Assembly (NCBI GenBank): GCA_965178585.1
Contig: OZ238267.1
Coordinates: 434,001-498,000 of the forward strand
Reading direction: 5' to 3'
Source: Marifrigoribacter sp965178585
Lineage (GTDB): Bacteria; Bacteroidota; Bacteroidia; Flavobacteriales; Flavobacteriaceae
DNA: 64,000 nucleotides
Part shown: piece after piece, positions 1-7,145 of the stretch
Position numbering within the stretch: position 1 is the stretch's first letter
Layout: every line of letters starts with the position of its first letter
Notes under the pieces: generated by a model
Seen by the model: only the letters and a program-made list of their open reading frames with translations
What the model was told of the DNA's origin: nothing
Databases searched by the model: none
Program-made: the position numbers and the translations under genes

Positions 1-526
1 GATCCTTAGATCGAGCGTCAATAACAATTGCTTCTTCAGTTGAAATATTTTCTAAAATCTGAGCATATGATTTCTGAAAATTTGGATTAAACGTAGCGGT
101 AAAATTTCCTTCAAGGATTTCTTTACCTTGAATAGGTTCAATAGGTAATTTTCTAGTTCCCCATTCTGGAAGACCACCATCTAATACTGAAACACTTTCG
201 TGCCCCATTGTTTTAAACATCCACCAAACTCTAGGACTAGCGTAAATTCCAATATTATCATAAACCACAATCTTACTATCCTTGTTTATCCCTAGTCTTC
301 TTGCTTCTATTGCAAAATATTCTGGAGAAGGTAGCGTGTTTGGTAATGGGTTTTCGAGATCGGAAAAGGTTCCTTTTAAGTCAAAATAACGAGCTCCTTT
401 AATTTGAATATTTGGATATTTAACTTCGATATTTGCTACATTACTCTCCAAACTAGCATCTAAAATCACCAAATTAGGGTCATTTAAATTTTCAGAAAGC
501 CAATCAACTGTTACAAGTGGATTCAA
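1..526 (-). CDS. Sulfurtransferase (rhodanese, 3-mercaptopyruvate/thiosulfate type), 3' part outside window
   Basis: About 175 codons are visible. My translation starts NPLVTVDWLSENL and contains GARYFD, then VVYDNIGIYASPRVWWMF and VLDGGLPEW, the usual course of the first (inactive) rhodanese domain of two-domain sulfurtransferases. The second domain is just beginning (VIDARSKD) when the window ends, so the catalytic cysteine is not seen. Family role: transfer of sulfur from mercaptopyruvate or thiosulfate to a thiol or cyanide acceptor. The only plausible start in frame is TTG at 526-524, 11 bases after the serS stop; no ATG or GTG lies nearby, so a rare start codon is inferred. It is probably the last gene of the pth-ribF-HTTM-serS transcript. 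Substrate choice between the two donors cannot be settled. Confidence 0.85.
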   Translation of the reverse strand, partial: MNPLVTVDWLSENLNDPNLVILDASLESNVANIEVKYPNIQIKGARYFDLKGTFSDLENPLPNTLPSPEYFAIEARRLGINKDSKIVVYDNIGIYASPRVWWMFKTMGHESVSVLDGGLPEWGTRKLPIEPIQGKEILEGNFTATFNPNFQKSYAQILENISTEEAIVIDARSKD

Positions 527-537
527 ATAAAAAGAAT

Positions 538-1809
538 TTAGTTTATCATATCAAAACCACAATAAGGAACTAATACTTCAGGTATTTTAATTCCTTCTGG
601 GGTTTGATAATTTTCCAAGATTCCTGCCAATACTCTTGGTAATGCTAAAGCACTTCCGTTAAGGGTATGAACCAATTTGTTTTTACCATCTTCATCTTTA
701 TACCTTAACTTTAATCTATTTGCTTGAAAAGATTCAAAGTTTGAAACAGATGATATTTCTAACCAACGATCTTGAGCGGTAGAAAACACTTCGAAGTCAT
801 AGGTTAAAGCAGCTGTAAATCCTAGGTCACCACCACAAAGTCTAAGAATACGGTATGGTAATTTTAGTTCTCTAAGAATATCCTTAACATGAGTTACCAT
901 TCCAGTTAAAGCAGTATAAGAATGTTCTGGCTTTTCAACTCTTACAATTTCTACTTTGTCAAATTGATGTAATCTGTTTAAACCTCTCACGTGAGCTCCA
1001 TAACTTCCTGCTTCTCTTCTAAAGCAAGGTGTATATCCCGTACATAAAATTGGTAATTCTGAATGGGTTCTTAAATCTCCTCTAAATAAATTTGTAACCG
1101 GTACTTCTGCAGTAGGTATTAAATATAAATCATCTACGGTAGCATGATACATTTGGCCTTCTTTATCAGGTAATTGACCAGTGCCAAAACCAGAAGCTTC
1201 ATTTACTAAATGTGGAACTTGATATTCGGTATAACCAGCATCGGTATTTTTATCTAAAAAGTAAGCGATTAAAGCACGTTGTAATCGTGCTCCTTTCCCT
1301 TTATAAACTGGAAATCCAGCTCCTGTAATTTTAACTCCAAGCTCAAAATCAATGATATCGTATTTTTTAGCTAATTCCCAATGAGGTAATGCACCTTCTG
1401 AAAGTACAGGAATTTCACCTTCAATAAACACTTCTTCATTATCATTTTCATCGTTTCCAGCTGGTACTAATTCATTTGGAATATTTGGAATGGTAAATAG
1501 TAACTGTTGAAGTTTTTCAATAGCATTCGTTAGAATATCATTTAACTCTTTTGAAACTTCTTTTAATTGAGAAGTTTTTTCTTTTAATAGATTTGCTTTT
1601 TGAGCTTCTCCATTTTTATAAAGATTTCCTATTTCTTTAGAAAATGTGTTGGATTGCGATAAAGTTTCATCTAATTTAGATTGAGTTGCTTTACGTAATT
1701 CATCTGTTTGTAAAACTTCTTCAAAGATTGAAGTAGCATCAAATCCTCTTTTAGTAAGGGCTTGAATGTATTTTTCTTTGTTTTCGCGTATTTCGTTTAC
1801 TTGTAACAT
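538..1809 (-). CDS. serS: Seryl-tRNA synthetase
   Basis: 423 residues, the normal length. It charges tRNA-Ser with serine (and tRNA-Sec where present) in the cytoplasm. Residues 1-110 form the lysine/glutamate-rich antiparallel coiled-coil arm that holds the long variable arm of tRNA-Ser. The class II core follows: TAEVPVTN near 232, motif 2 FRREAGSYGAHVRGLNR near 262, and motif 3 GSALALPRVLAGILENYQ near 386. The start MLQVNEIRENKEKY matches the family. It lies 66 bp downstream of the HTTM gene on the same strand and 11 bp upstream of the sulfurtransferase start, so co-transcription is likely. A near-consensus -7 element (TAAATTGC) about 30 bases upstream of the start could also give it its own promoter. 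Confidence 0.97.
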   Translation of the reverse strand: MLQVNEIRENKEKYIQALTKRGFDATSIFEEVLQTDELRKATQSKLDETLSQSNTFSKEIGNLYKNGEAQKANLLKEKTSQLKEVSKELNDILTNAIEKLQQLLFTIPNIPNELVPAGNDENDNEEVFIEGEIPVLSEGALPHWELAKKYDIIDFELGVKITGAGFPVYKGKGARLQRALIAYFLDKNTDAGYTEYQVPHLVNEASGFGTGQLPDKEGQMYHATVDDLYLIPTAEVPVTNLFRGDLRTHSELPILCTGYTPCFRREAGSYGAHVRGLNRLHQFDKVEIVRVEKPEHSYTALTGMVTHVKDILRELKLPYRILRLCGGDLGFTAALTYDFEVFSTAQDRWLEISSVSNFESFQANRLKLRYKDEDGKNKLVHTLNGSALALPRVLAGILENYQTPEGIKIPEVLVPYCGFDMIN

Positions 1810-1875
1810 TTTCTTAAAACTTTTGAGGGTGCAATTTAGGAAAATTGAGGGGTTTATAAAGGTATTTTTTCGGGG

Positions 1876-3201
1876 TTATTTTTTATGAAAATCCTTTGGC
1901 GATGGTAAAAGCCATGTTGTATGCCAAAAAGGATCCCATTTTTGGGATGCAATATCTATTTCAGGATTGGTGAATTGAAAAAATGGCCCCCCATTTACAC
2001 TCACTTTAGAGTTCATATAAATAGCAACATCATTTCCTTTTTCGTTTTCTAAACCTTTGATTTTTTGAGCTAGTTGCCACATTAAATCGGGTTTAGATTT
2101 TACCGAACGATTTTGTTTGTTTGATAACATCTTTCTATAATCATAAACCTTGTTTTCTCCTGTAAGTTTATCTTCAACCCTTACAGTTAAAGTGCCACTT
2201 TTGGTTCGTAGCATCATTCGCCAACTCATTCGGTGTCCTTCTTCAGTCCAAAGAACATCATCTTGAATTACCCAATGACGAAGTGGTAAAACTATTTGAA
2301 ATATAAAATAAACAAAAAATATACCAATCAGTATATTTTTATATTTAGGAATGATAACCGTATCACCTTGATAAATTTCAGGTTTAAGCTTAAACCTTTT
2401 TTGAATAGCTTCAGAAGTAAAGAAAAACAGTGCAAAAGCAATAGACATATATGGAAAGATACCTACTTGAAATACAATTGAATTGAATAAGTGAAAAAAC
2501 AGAGAAAGGTAAAAACCAAACAATCTAGTTTTTTTCCATAATAACAAAGGAATTATAATCAAATCGAAAATAATTCCGAAGTAAGCTACTACATAATGAG
2601 CCCATTTTTGTTGTAATAAATCTCCAATTATATAATAATGGCTTTTAGATTTTAAAATCATTCCTGGAGCAGTACCATTTAACCAATCTGGATACCACTT
2701 TGCCACTGATCCATAGAAAAATACTATTCCAACCTGCAAAATTAATGCCCACTTAACCCATTGAGGCATAGATAAAGATTTATATAATGGGTTAAACTTT
2801 GCGTCTAAAGAATACCTTCTATTTGTTGGTAAAAATGCCATGATCCAACATAATAATACCATTAAATAATAATGGTTGTTATAGGATGTTTTTTGCATTA
2901 AATAAACTGTTGTCCATAATAATGCATAGGAAAACATTGCGATTCGATATTTATAACCTAGCATCACAAAAACCCCGAAAACCCCCATTAATGCAAAATA
3001 GAGATACATCCCTTCACCAACAAAAGATTGTAAAAAACCGAAACCAATAAAATTAAATGTAAAATCGGGCTCTACTAATACACGACGTACCCAACCTGTA
3101 GCAATGGCGCCAAATGCTTCCAAAGTAATTAACAAGCCAAAAATAATCCTAAAGAGGCTTATTCCTGTATTGTCAATTTGTTTGAAAAGAAACTTATTCA
3201 T
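1876..3201 (-). CDS. HTTM (vitamin K-dependent gamma-carboxylase-like) membrane protein
   Basis: 441 residues with many hydrophobic helices through about residue 300 (for example GISLFRIIFGLLITLEAF at 13-30 and a Tyr/Trp-rich stretch with YNNHYYLMVLLCWIMAFLPTNRRYSLD). A soluble C-terminal domain carries SWRMMLRTKSG and ends near HTTWLLPSPKDFHKK. This order is that of the HTTM family, bacterial relatives of vertebrate vitamin K-dependent gamma-glutamyl carboxylase. The bacterial proteins have no settled substrate and most are not shown to carboxylate. The start overlaps the end of ribF by 8 bases, which argues for translational coupling. Function beyond the fold is unknown, and the placement among translation and cofactor genes looks like simple operon sharing. 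Confidence 0.85.
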   Translation of the reverse strand: MNKFLFKQIDNTGISLFRIIFGLLITLEAFGAIATGWVRRVLVEPDFTFNFIGFGFLQSFVGEGMYLYFALMGVFGVFVMLGYKYRIAMFSYALLWTTVYLMQKTSYNNHYYLMVLLCWIMAFLPTNRRYSLDAKFNPLYKSLSMPQWVKWALILQVGIVFFYGSVAKWYPDWLNGTAPGMILKSKSHYYIIGDLLQQKWAHYVVAYFGIIFDLIIIPLLLWKKTRLFGFYLSLFFHLFNSIVFQVGIFPYMSIAFALFFFTSEAIQKRFKLKPEIYQGDTVIIPKYKNILIGIFFVYFIFQIVLPLRHWVIQDDVLWTEEGHRMSWRMMLRTKSGTLTVRVEDKLTGENKVYDYRKMLSNKQNRSVKSKPDLMWQLAQKIKGLENEKGNDVAIYMNSKVSVNGGPFFQFTNPEIDIASQKWDPFWHTTWLLPSPKDFHKK

Positions 3202-4138
3202 TTTTATTTAAATAATTTCTAGCGAATATTTCGTCTTCTTTAATTGCTCTTTTTAATGCAGATTTAGATTCAAACTTTTTTTCTTCTCTAATTCTTTTAA
3301 TAAAGTTTAAACGAATATCCTTGTCATAAAGATCGTTTTTATAATCAAGAAAATAGGTTTCTATGGTTTTATCAATGCCTCCAACAGTTGGGTTGGTACC
3401 TATATTAGTTAGTCCAAAAACTTCTTTCCCATCAATAAAGGACTGTATTAAATACACTCCATTTTTTGGAATGAGCTTATACTCCTCTTCAATCTTTAGG
3501 TTGGCTGTTGGGAAATCTAATGTTTTTCCAATTCCTTTCCCTTTTACTATGATACCTGAAAGCATAAAAGGGTACCCTAAGTATTCATTTGCCGTTAATA
3601 TATTGCCTTCATTTAATGCATTCCTTATTTTAGTAGAACTTATAGATACGTTTTGCAATTGTTGAGCAGTAATTTCTACAACATCAAAATTAAAGGTTTT
3701 CCCAAATTCTATTAAATCATCGATGGTAGCATTTCGGTTTCTTCCAAACTGATGATCATAACCAATGATTATTTTTTTAATATTCAATTGATTTACCAAA
3801 ACATCCCTTACAAAATCTAATGCAGTTAATCTTGAAAATTCTTTTGTAAACGGGTGGATTACTAAATTAGAAATTCCCGTTTGTTCAATTAATTCTTTAC
3901 GTTCATTAATAGTATTGATAAGCTTAACAGAAGATTCTTTTTGTAAAACCATTCTAGGATGAGGAAAAAAAGTAAGTAAAACAGAGTCTAAACCTTCCTC
4001 TTCGGCAGCATTAAATAATTGTTTTAATATTGCTTTATGCCCTAAATGAACTCCATCAAAAGTTCCAATCGTAACCACGGTGGGGTTAACTTTATTATAA
4101 GCTGATAAAGATTTATAAACTTGCATTCTATTTTCCAT
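3194..4138 (-). CDS. ribF: Bifunctional riboflavin kinase / FAD synthetase
   Basis: 314 residues, normal for RibF. The N-terminal half is the FMN adenylyltransferase: GTFDGVHLGH at 25-34 (the HxGH nucleotide site), FFPHPR near 57, GYDHQFGRNR near 125 and ISSTKIRNAL near 165. The C-terminal half is the flavokinase domain, recognised by GKGIGKTLDFPTANL. Together they make FMN and then FAD from riboflavin and ATP. The chosen start overlaps the pth stop by 11 bases. A second in-frame ATG four codons later (4126, MQVYKS) would begin just after that stop and is equally possible. The 3' end overlaps the HTTM gene by 8 bases. Confidence 0.96.
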   Translation of the reverse strand: MENRMQVYKSLSAYNKVNPTVVTIGTFDGVHLGHKAILKQLFNAAEEEGLDSVLLTFFPHPRMVLQKESSVKLINTINERKELIEQTGISNLVIHPFTKEFSRLTALDFVRDVLVNQLNIKKIIIGYDHQFGRNRNATIDDLIEFGKTFNFDVVEITAQQLQNVSISSTKIRNALNEGNILTANEYLGYPFMLSGIIVKGKGIGKTLDFPTANLKIEEEYKLIPKNGVYLIQSFIDGKEVFGLTNIGTNPTVGGIDKTIETYFLDYKNDLYDKDIRLNFIKRIREEKKFESKSALKRAIKEDEIFARNYLNKNE

Positions 4139-4760
4139 TAAAGGAATTCATGGTGTTATTAATTCCAGCTAATCCGAAAGATTTAATAGCTTCAACAGCT
4201 TTTTCAAGTCTCTCAGGGAGTAATTTATTTTCTTCTTCAATCCAATTTCCTAAAACATAATCTACTTGTCTTCCTTGAGAAAAGGTATCTCCAATCCCGA
4301 ACCTAAAACGATTATACTTAGTAGTATTTAATACTAGTTGCGTATCTTTTAATCCATTATGACCTCCATCACTACCTTTAGTTTTTATTCTAAAAGTTCC
4401 GAAATCTAAATTTAAATCGTCGGTAACAACTAATAAATTTTCTAAAGGTATTTTTTCCTTTTCCATCCAATACCGTATAGCTTTTCCACTTAGGTTCATA
4501 AACGTACTTGGCTTCAATAATAAAAATGTTCTTCCTTTAAATTTATATGTAGTAACATCTCCAAGTTTTTTGCTTTCAAAGGTAAGATCTTCTTTTTCAG
4601 CGAGAAAATCAAGGATTTTAAATCCAATATTGTGTCGTGTATTTTCATATTTAGGACCAATATTTCCTAAACCTACAATGAGAAATTTTTTCATAGGATC
4701 GCCCTCAGTTAGAAATCTGTTTGAATTAGTTGTAAAAAGCTTTCTTAATAATGAAAACAT
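4128..4760 (-). CDS. pth: Peptidyl-tRNA hydrolase
   Basis: It releases peptidyl-tRNA that has dropped off the ribosome. The core begins KKFLIVGLGNIGPKYENTRHNIGF (Asn and His of the active site visible) and continues with LLKPSTFMNLSG, TDDLNLDFG and KGSDGGHNGLK. The open frame extends up to 4796, but that upstream start lies inside the rplY terminator hairpin, so I chose ATG 4760. This gives about 210 residues with a short basic N-terminal extension (MFSLLRKLFTTNSNRF) ahead of the usual MKKFLIVGLGN. If initiation is at that inner ATG, the protein has 188 residues, the size of the E. coli enzyme. It is the first gene of the pth-ribF-HTTM-serS group. Confidence 0.93.
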   Translation of the reverse strand: MFSLLRKLFTTNSNRFLTEGDPMKKFLIVGLGNIGPKYENTRHNIGFKILDFLAEKEDLTFESKKLGDVTTYKFKGRTFLLLKPSTFMNLSGKAIRYWMEKEKIPLENLLVVTDDLNLDFGTFRIKTKGSDGGHNGLKDTQLVLNTTKYNRFRFGIGDTFSQGRQVDYVLGNWIEEENKLLPERLEKAVEAIKSFGLAGINNTMNSFNGK

Positions 4761-4787
4761 AAGATTATTAAACTTTCGTAAAAATAA

Positions 4788-4819
4788 AAAAAGCATCCCA
4801 TATAAATAGAATGCTTTTT
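4788..4819 (-). terminator. Intrinsic terminator after rplY
   Basis: Inverted repeat AAAAAGCAT (4788-4796) / ATGCTTTTT (4811-4819), followed on the minus strand by a T-rich run. It lies 23 bases past the rplY stop and separates rplY from pth. Confidence 0.75.
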
Positions 4820-4841
4820 AAGTATATTTTTTTGAAAGATT

Positions 4842-5495
4842 TTATTCTTCAGTAGCACCTTCTGTTGCTCCTTCAGCTCCTTCAGCTCCTTCTTCACCTT
4901 CAGCTCCTTCTTCACCTTCAGCATCCTCATCCACTTCGTCTTCAACAGCAACACGAGAAGTTCTAACTTGACAAACAACTCTGTTATCGTCCTGAAGTAT
5001 TTCGAAACCTTCACCAGTTAAATCTGCAACGGTCATAACTGATCCGATTTTCATTTCAGAAATATCAGCATTTAAGAAATCTGGAAGATTTTTTGGTAAT
5101 GCTTTTACTCTTAATGAACGGTTAACAATTCGTAAAACTCCACCATTACGAACTCCAGGAGCACTTCCTGAAATACGAACTGGTATATCCATACTTACTT
5201 CTTTATCATCAAAAATTTGATAAAAATCGATGTGTAAGATTTGATCTGTTACTGGGTGAAATTGAATATCTTGTAAGATAGCTTCTATTTTAGAACCATC
5301 TTTTAAGGCAATTACTACTGTGTGTACATCTGGAGTGTAAACTAATTTTTGAAACGCTAATGTTTCTGCTGAAAAGTGAATAGCCTTATCTCCTCCGTAT
5401 ACTACGCAAGGAACCTGACCAGCATTACGTAAGGCTTTAGTAGCTACTTTACCTACGCTTTCTCTTTGAGATCCGTTGATTGTAATTGATTTCAT
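4842..5495 (-). CDS. rplY: 50S ribosomal protein L25 / general stress protein Ctc
   Basis: 217 residues, the long Ctc/TL5 form. It binds 5S rRNA on the large subunit. The N-terminal L25 domain begins MKSITINGSQRESVGK and includes GQVPCVVYGGDKAIHF; the C-terminal beta domain includes FLNADISEMKIGSVMTVADL. The last 30 or so residues are an almost pure Glu/Gly/Ala tail built on EEGAEG units, encoded by short in-frame DNA repeats at about 4850-4930. Such acidic tails are common in this group and vary in length. It has its own promoter and terminator and sits between prs and pth. Acidic tail aside, it is an ordinary family member. Confidence 0.96.
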   Translation of the reverse strand: MKSITINGSQRESVGKVATKALRNAGQVPCVVYGGDKAIHFSAETLAFQKLVYTPDVHTVVIALKDGSKIEAILQDIQFHPVTDQILHIDFYQIFDDKEVSMDIPVRISGSAPGVRNGGVLRIVNRSLRVKALPKNLPDFLNADISEMKIGSVMTVADLTGEGFEILQDDNRVVCQVRTSRVAVEDEVDEDAEGEEGAEGEEGAEGAEGATEGATEE

Positions 5496-5547
5496 TTTTA
5501 TTTTTTATGTTTATTAATTATGCCCACCTTTTTGGTGAAAGCGGGTG

Positions 5548-5555
5548 CAAAGATG
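5548..5555 (-). promoter_or_regulatory. -7 promoter element of rplY
   Basis: Minus strand CATCTTTG followed by CACC, close to the Bacteroidota consensus TAnnTTTG, about 50 bases upstream of the rplY start. A small CACC-TTTTT-GGTG hairpin (5525-5537) follows in the leader. Confidence 0.5.
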
Positions 5556-5627
5556 CGATTTTTTCTGAATAGAGAAAAGAAAATAAAGCTCTTTTTTTTA
5601 AATGTATTCTAGCTGGTTTACTGAAAG

Positions 5628-6569
5628 TTACATTAAAAACTTTGTACTAATAGATTTGTTTGCATTTACACTTACCATTACATCAGCAAAAAGCTTTGCA
5701 CAACTCAATACTCGCACTTTTGGACTGTCCTTTTTTGAAGGGATAGAATCGGTTACAATTAACTCCTCAAGCATAGAATTTTCAATTTTCTCGTAAGCAT
5801 TACCCGATAAAATTGCGTGAGTACAAATTGCTCTAACACTCAATGCACCTCTCTCCATCATTAAATCTGCTGCTTTTGCAAGTGTTCCGGCAGTATCAAC
5901 CATATCATCTACTAAAACCACATTCTTTCCTTCAACATTTCCAATAAGCTCCATATGAGAAATTATATTTGCTTTTTCACGTTGTTTATAACATATTACT
6001 ACATCACTTTCTAAAAATTTTGAATAAGCATAAGCACGTTTAGATCCTCCCATATCTGGAGAAGCAATGGTTAAATTATCAAGATTTAATGATTTTAAAT
6101 AAGGCAAAAATATAGTAGAAGCAAAAAGATGATCCACTGGTTTTTCGAAAAATCCTTGAATTTGATCGGCATGTAAATCCATAGTAATAATCCTTGTTGC
6201 ACCTGCTGTTTCTAACATTTTTGCAACTAGTTTAGCTGCAATGGGTACACGAGGTTTGTCTTTTCTATCTTGACGTGCCCAACCAAAATAAGGTAAAACA
6301 GCAGCAATGTGTTTTGCTGAAGAACGTTTTGCTGCATCCAACATTAATAGCATTTCCATTAAATGGTCACTATTAGGATGCGTAGATCCAACAATAAAAA
6401 CCCTACTACCTCTAATGGACTCTTCGAAAGAAGGTTGAAACTCTCCATCGCTATAGGTTGATGTAATTACATTACCTAGTGGTATTCCGTAATGTTTTGC
6501 AATATTTTTGGCTAGCTCTTCACTTTGTTTACAAGCAAAAATTTTAGATTCAGGAATATGGATGTCCAT
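5628..6569 (-). CDS. prs: Ribose-phosphate pyrophosphokinase
   Basis: 313 residues, normal length. It makes PRPP from ribose 5-phosphate and ATP for nucleotide, histidine and tryptophan synthesis. Visible landmarks are the substrate region GWARQDRK near 92-99, the catalytic and regulatory segment TMDLHADQIQGFF near 128-140, and the PRPP-binding loop VVLVDDMVDTAGTL near 215-228. The start MDIHIPESKIFACKQSEELA fits the flavobacterial family. It is transcribed toward rplY with its own upstream promoter box. No clear terminator is seen in the 130-base gap before rplY, so read-through into rplY is possible. Confidence 0.96.
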   Translation of the reverse strand: MDIHIPESKIFACKQSEELAKNIAKHYGIPLGNVITSTYSDGEFQPSFEESIRGSRVFIVGSTHPNSDHLMEMLLMLDAAKRSSAKHIAAVLPYFGWARQDRKDKPRVPIAAKLVAKMLETAGATRIITMDLHADQIQGFFEKPVDHLFASTIFLPYLKSLNLDNLTIASPDMGGSKRAYAYSKFLESDVVICYKQREKANIISHMELIGNVEGKNVVLVDDMVDTAGTLAKAADLMMERGALSVRAICTHAILSGNAYEKIENSMLEELIVTDSIPSKKDSPKVRVLSCAKLFADVMVSVNANKSISTKFLM

Positions 6570-6595
6570 TTTAAAGAGGATTTGTTGGTTGTTGG

Positions 6596-6603
6596 CAAAT
6601 GTA
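6596..6603 (-). promoter_or_regulatory. -7 promoter element of prs
   Basis: Minus strand TACATTTG matches TAnnTTTG exactly. A TTG lies 21 bases upstream on the same strand, slightly farther than the usual -33 spacing. Start codon about 27 bases downstream. Confidence 0.6.
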
Positions 6604-6669
6604 AAATGAAACCATATAAGTAACCAAAAAATGAAGGAGTTAATTATTAATATTTATTAATTAAATGTT

Positions 6670-6677
6670 TATTTTTG
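6670..6677 (+). promoter_or_regulatory. -7 promoter element of tRNA-Leu
   Basis: TATTTTTG, an exact TAnnTTTG match, ends 10 bases before the mature tRNA 5' end. No TTG is seen at the -33 distance. Confidence 0.6.
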
Positions 6678-6687
6678 CCATCTACCT

Positions 6688-6769
6688 GCTCAAGTGGTGG
6701 AATTGGTAGACACGCTGGATTCAAAATCCAGTGCTTCACGGCGTGCGGGTTCGATTCCCGCCTTGAGTA
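6688..6769 (+). tRNA. tRNA-Leu (anticodon CAA)
   Basis: Class II tRNA, read by hand. The acceptor stem GCTCAAG pairs with CTTGAGT (first pair G-U), with discriminator A. The anticodon stem CTGGA/TCCAG encloses TTCAAAA, giving anticodon CAA (reads UUG). A long variable arm (GCTTCACGGCGT region) and T arm GCGGG-TTCGATT-CCCGC follow. CCA is not encoded. The 3' end of this gene is a typical target for tyrosine integrases, and an integrase-like fragment follows at 6833. Confidence 0.95.
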
Positions 6770-6777
6770 CAAAATTA

Positions 6778-6802
6778 AAAACCCTTTACATTAAAGGGTT
6801 TT
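6778..6802 (+). terminator. Intrinsic terminator after tRNA-Leu
   Basis: AAAACCCTTT (6778-6787) / AAAGGGTTTT (6793-6802) followed by T; perfect 10-bp stem with a 5-base loop, 8 bases after the tRNA. Confidence 0.8.
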
Positions 6803-6832
6803 TGAGCTTTTAATGCTTAAATAATTAAATTT

Positions 6833-7126
6833 ATGGAAAGCAAAAAAGGCCTAAGGTACCCTAAAAGGTACCCTAAAATAATCACAATACAAGTGAAGAA
6901 AGTAAACTATTCATTACCTAAACTTTTTGTTCCTAAAAAAGAGGTTAAGGGTAAAAAAGTACCCGATCTTAAAAAAAGATGGTACGTATATTTTTATTAT
7001 CGTAACCCATTAACGTTATATGTATGGTGCGTATCCCAAAGGGTATGCACTATACATCTTGTTGTGTGCCGTTTGTCTTTTATTGTTTATTCTTGGTTAG
7101 TTGTAAGTCCCTTTATGCATTATTAA
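6833..7126 (+). pseudogene. Decayed tyrosine-recombinase (integrase) N-terminal fragment
   Basis: 97-codon frame starting at ATG 6833. Residues about 20-59 (VKKVNYSLPKLFVPKK, then DLKKRWYVYFYYRNP) resemble, from my memory of the family, the N-terminal arm-binding region of flavobacterial phage-type integrases, which typically read DLSKRWYVYFSYRNPETGK. After RNP the protein loses any resemblance and becomes a hydrophobic, cysteine-containing stretch, exactly where a long DNA hairpin (7020-7057) begins. No catalytic R-H-R-Y core exists here. A 12-bp tandem duplication (6855-6878, unit GGTACCCTAAAA) encodes the repeated RYPK near the start. Position just downstream of a tRNA gene suits an integrase remnant. 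The alternative is a chance open frame. Confidence 0.45.
7020..7057. repeat. Long imperfect hairpin interrupting the integrase fragment
   Basis: Left arm 7020-7037 (ATGTATGGTGCGTATCCC), loop AAA, right arm 7041-7057. The right arm read in reverse complement is ATGTATAGTGCATACCC, so the arms agree except for two substitutions and one indel. No T run follows, so it is not an obvious terminator. The TTGTTGTGTGCC that follows resembles the ACAACGTGT/TTGCCACAC sequences near 11340-11480. Confidence 0.65.
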
Positions 7127-7145
7127 AAATGTCAAGTGTAAGGTC

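Noticed and set aside
4128..4796. pth start at 4796 giving 222 residues
   Set aside because: That start lies within the rplY terminator hairpin, so it would not be on the pth transcript; ATG 4760 or the inner MKKFLIVGLGN start is more likely.
4745..5014. Minus-strand 89-residue frame over the rplY tail
   Set aside because: Shadow of the repeat-coded rplY tail in another frame; low-complexity Lys/Leu/Glu sequence and no independent signals.
5602..5796. Plus-strand 64-residue frame over the prs end
   Set aside because: Antisense shadow of prs; codon pattern and position explain it.
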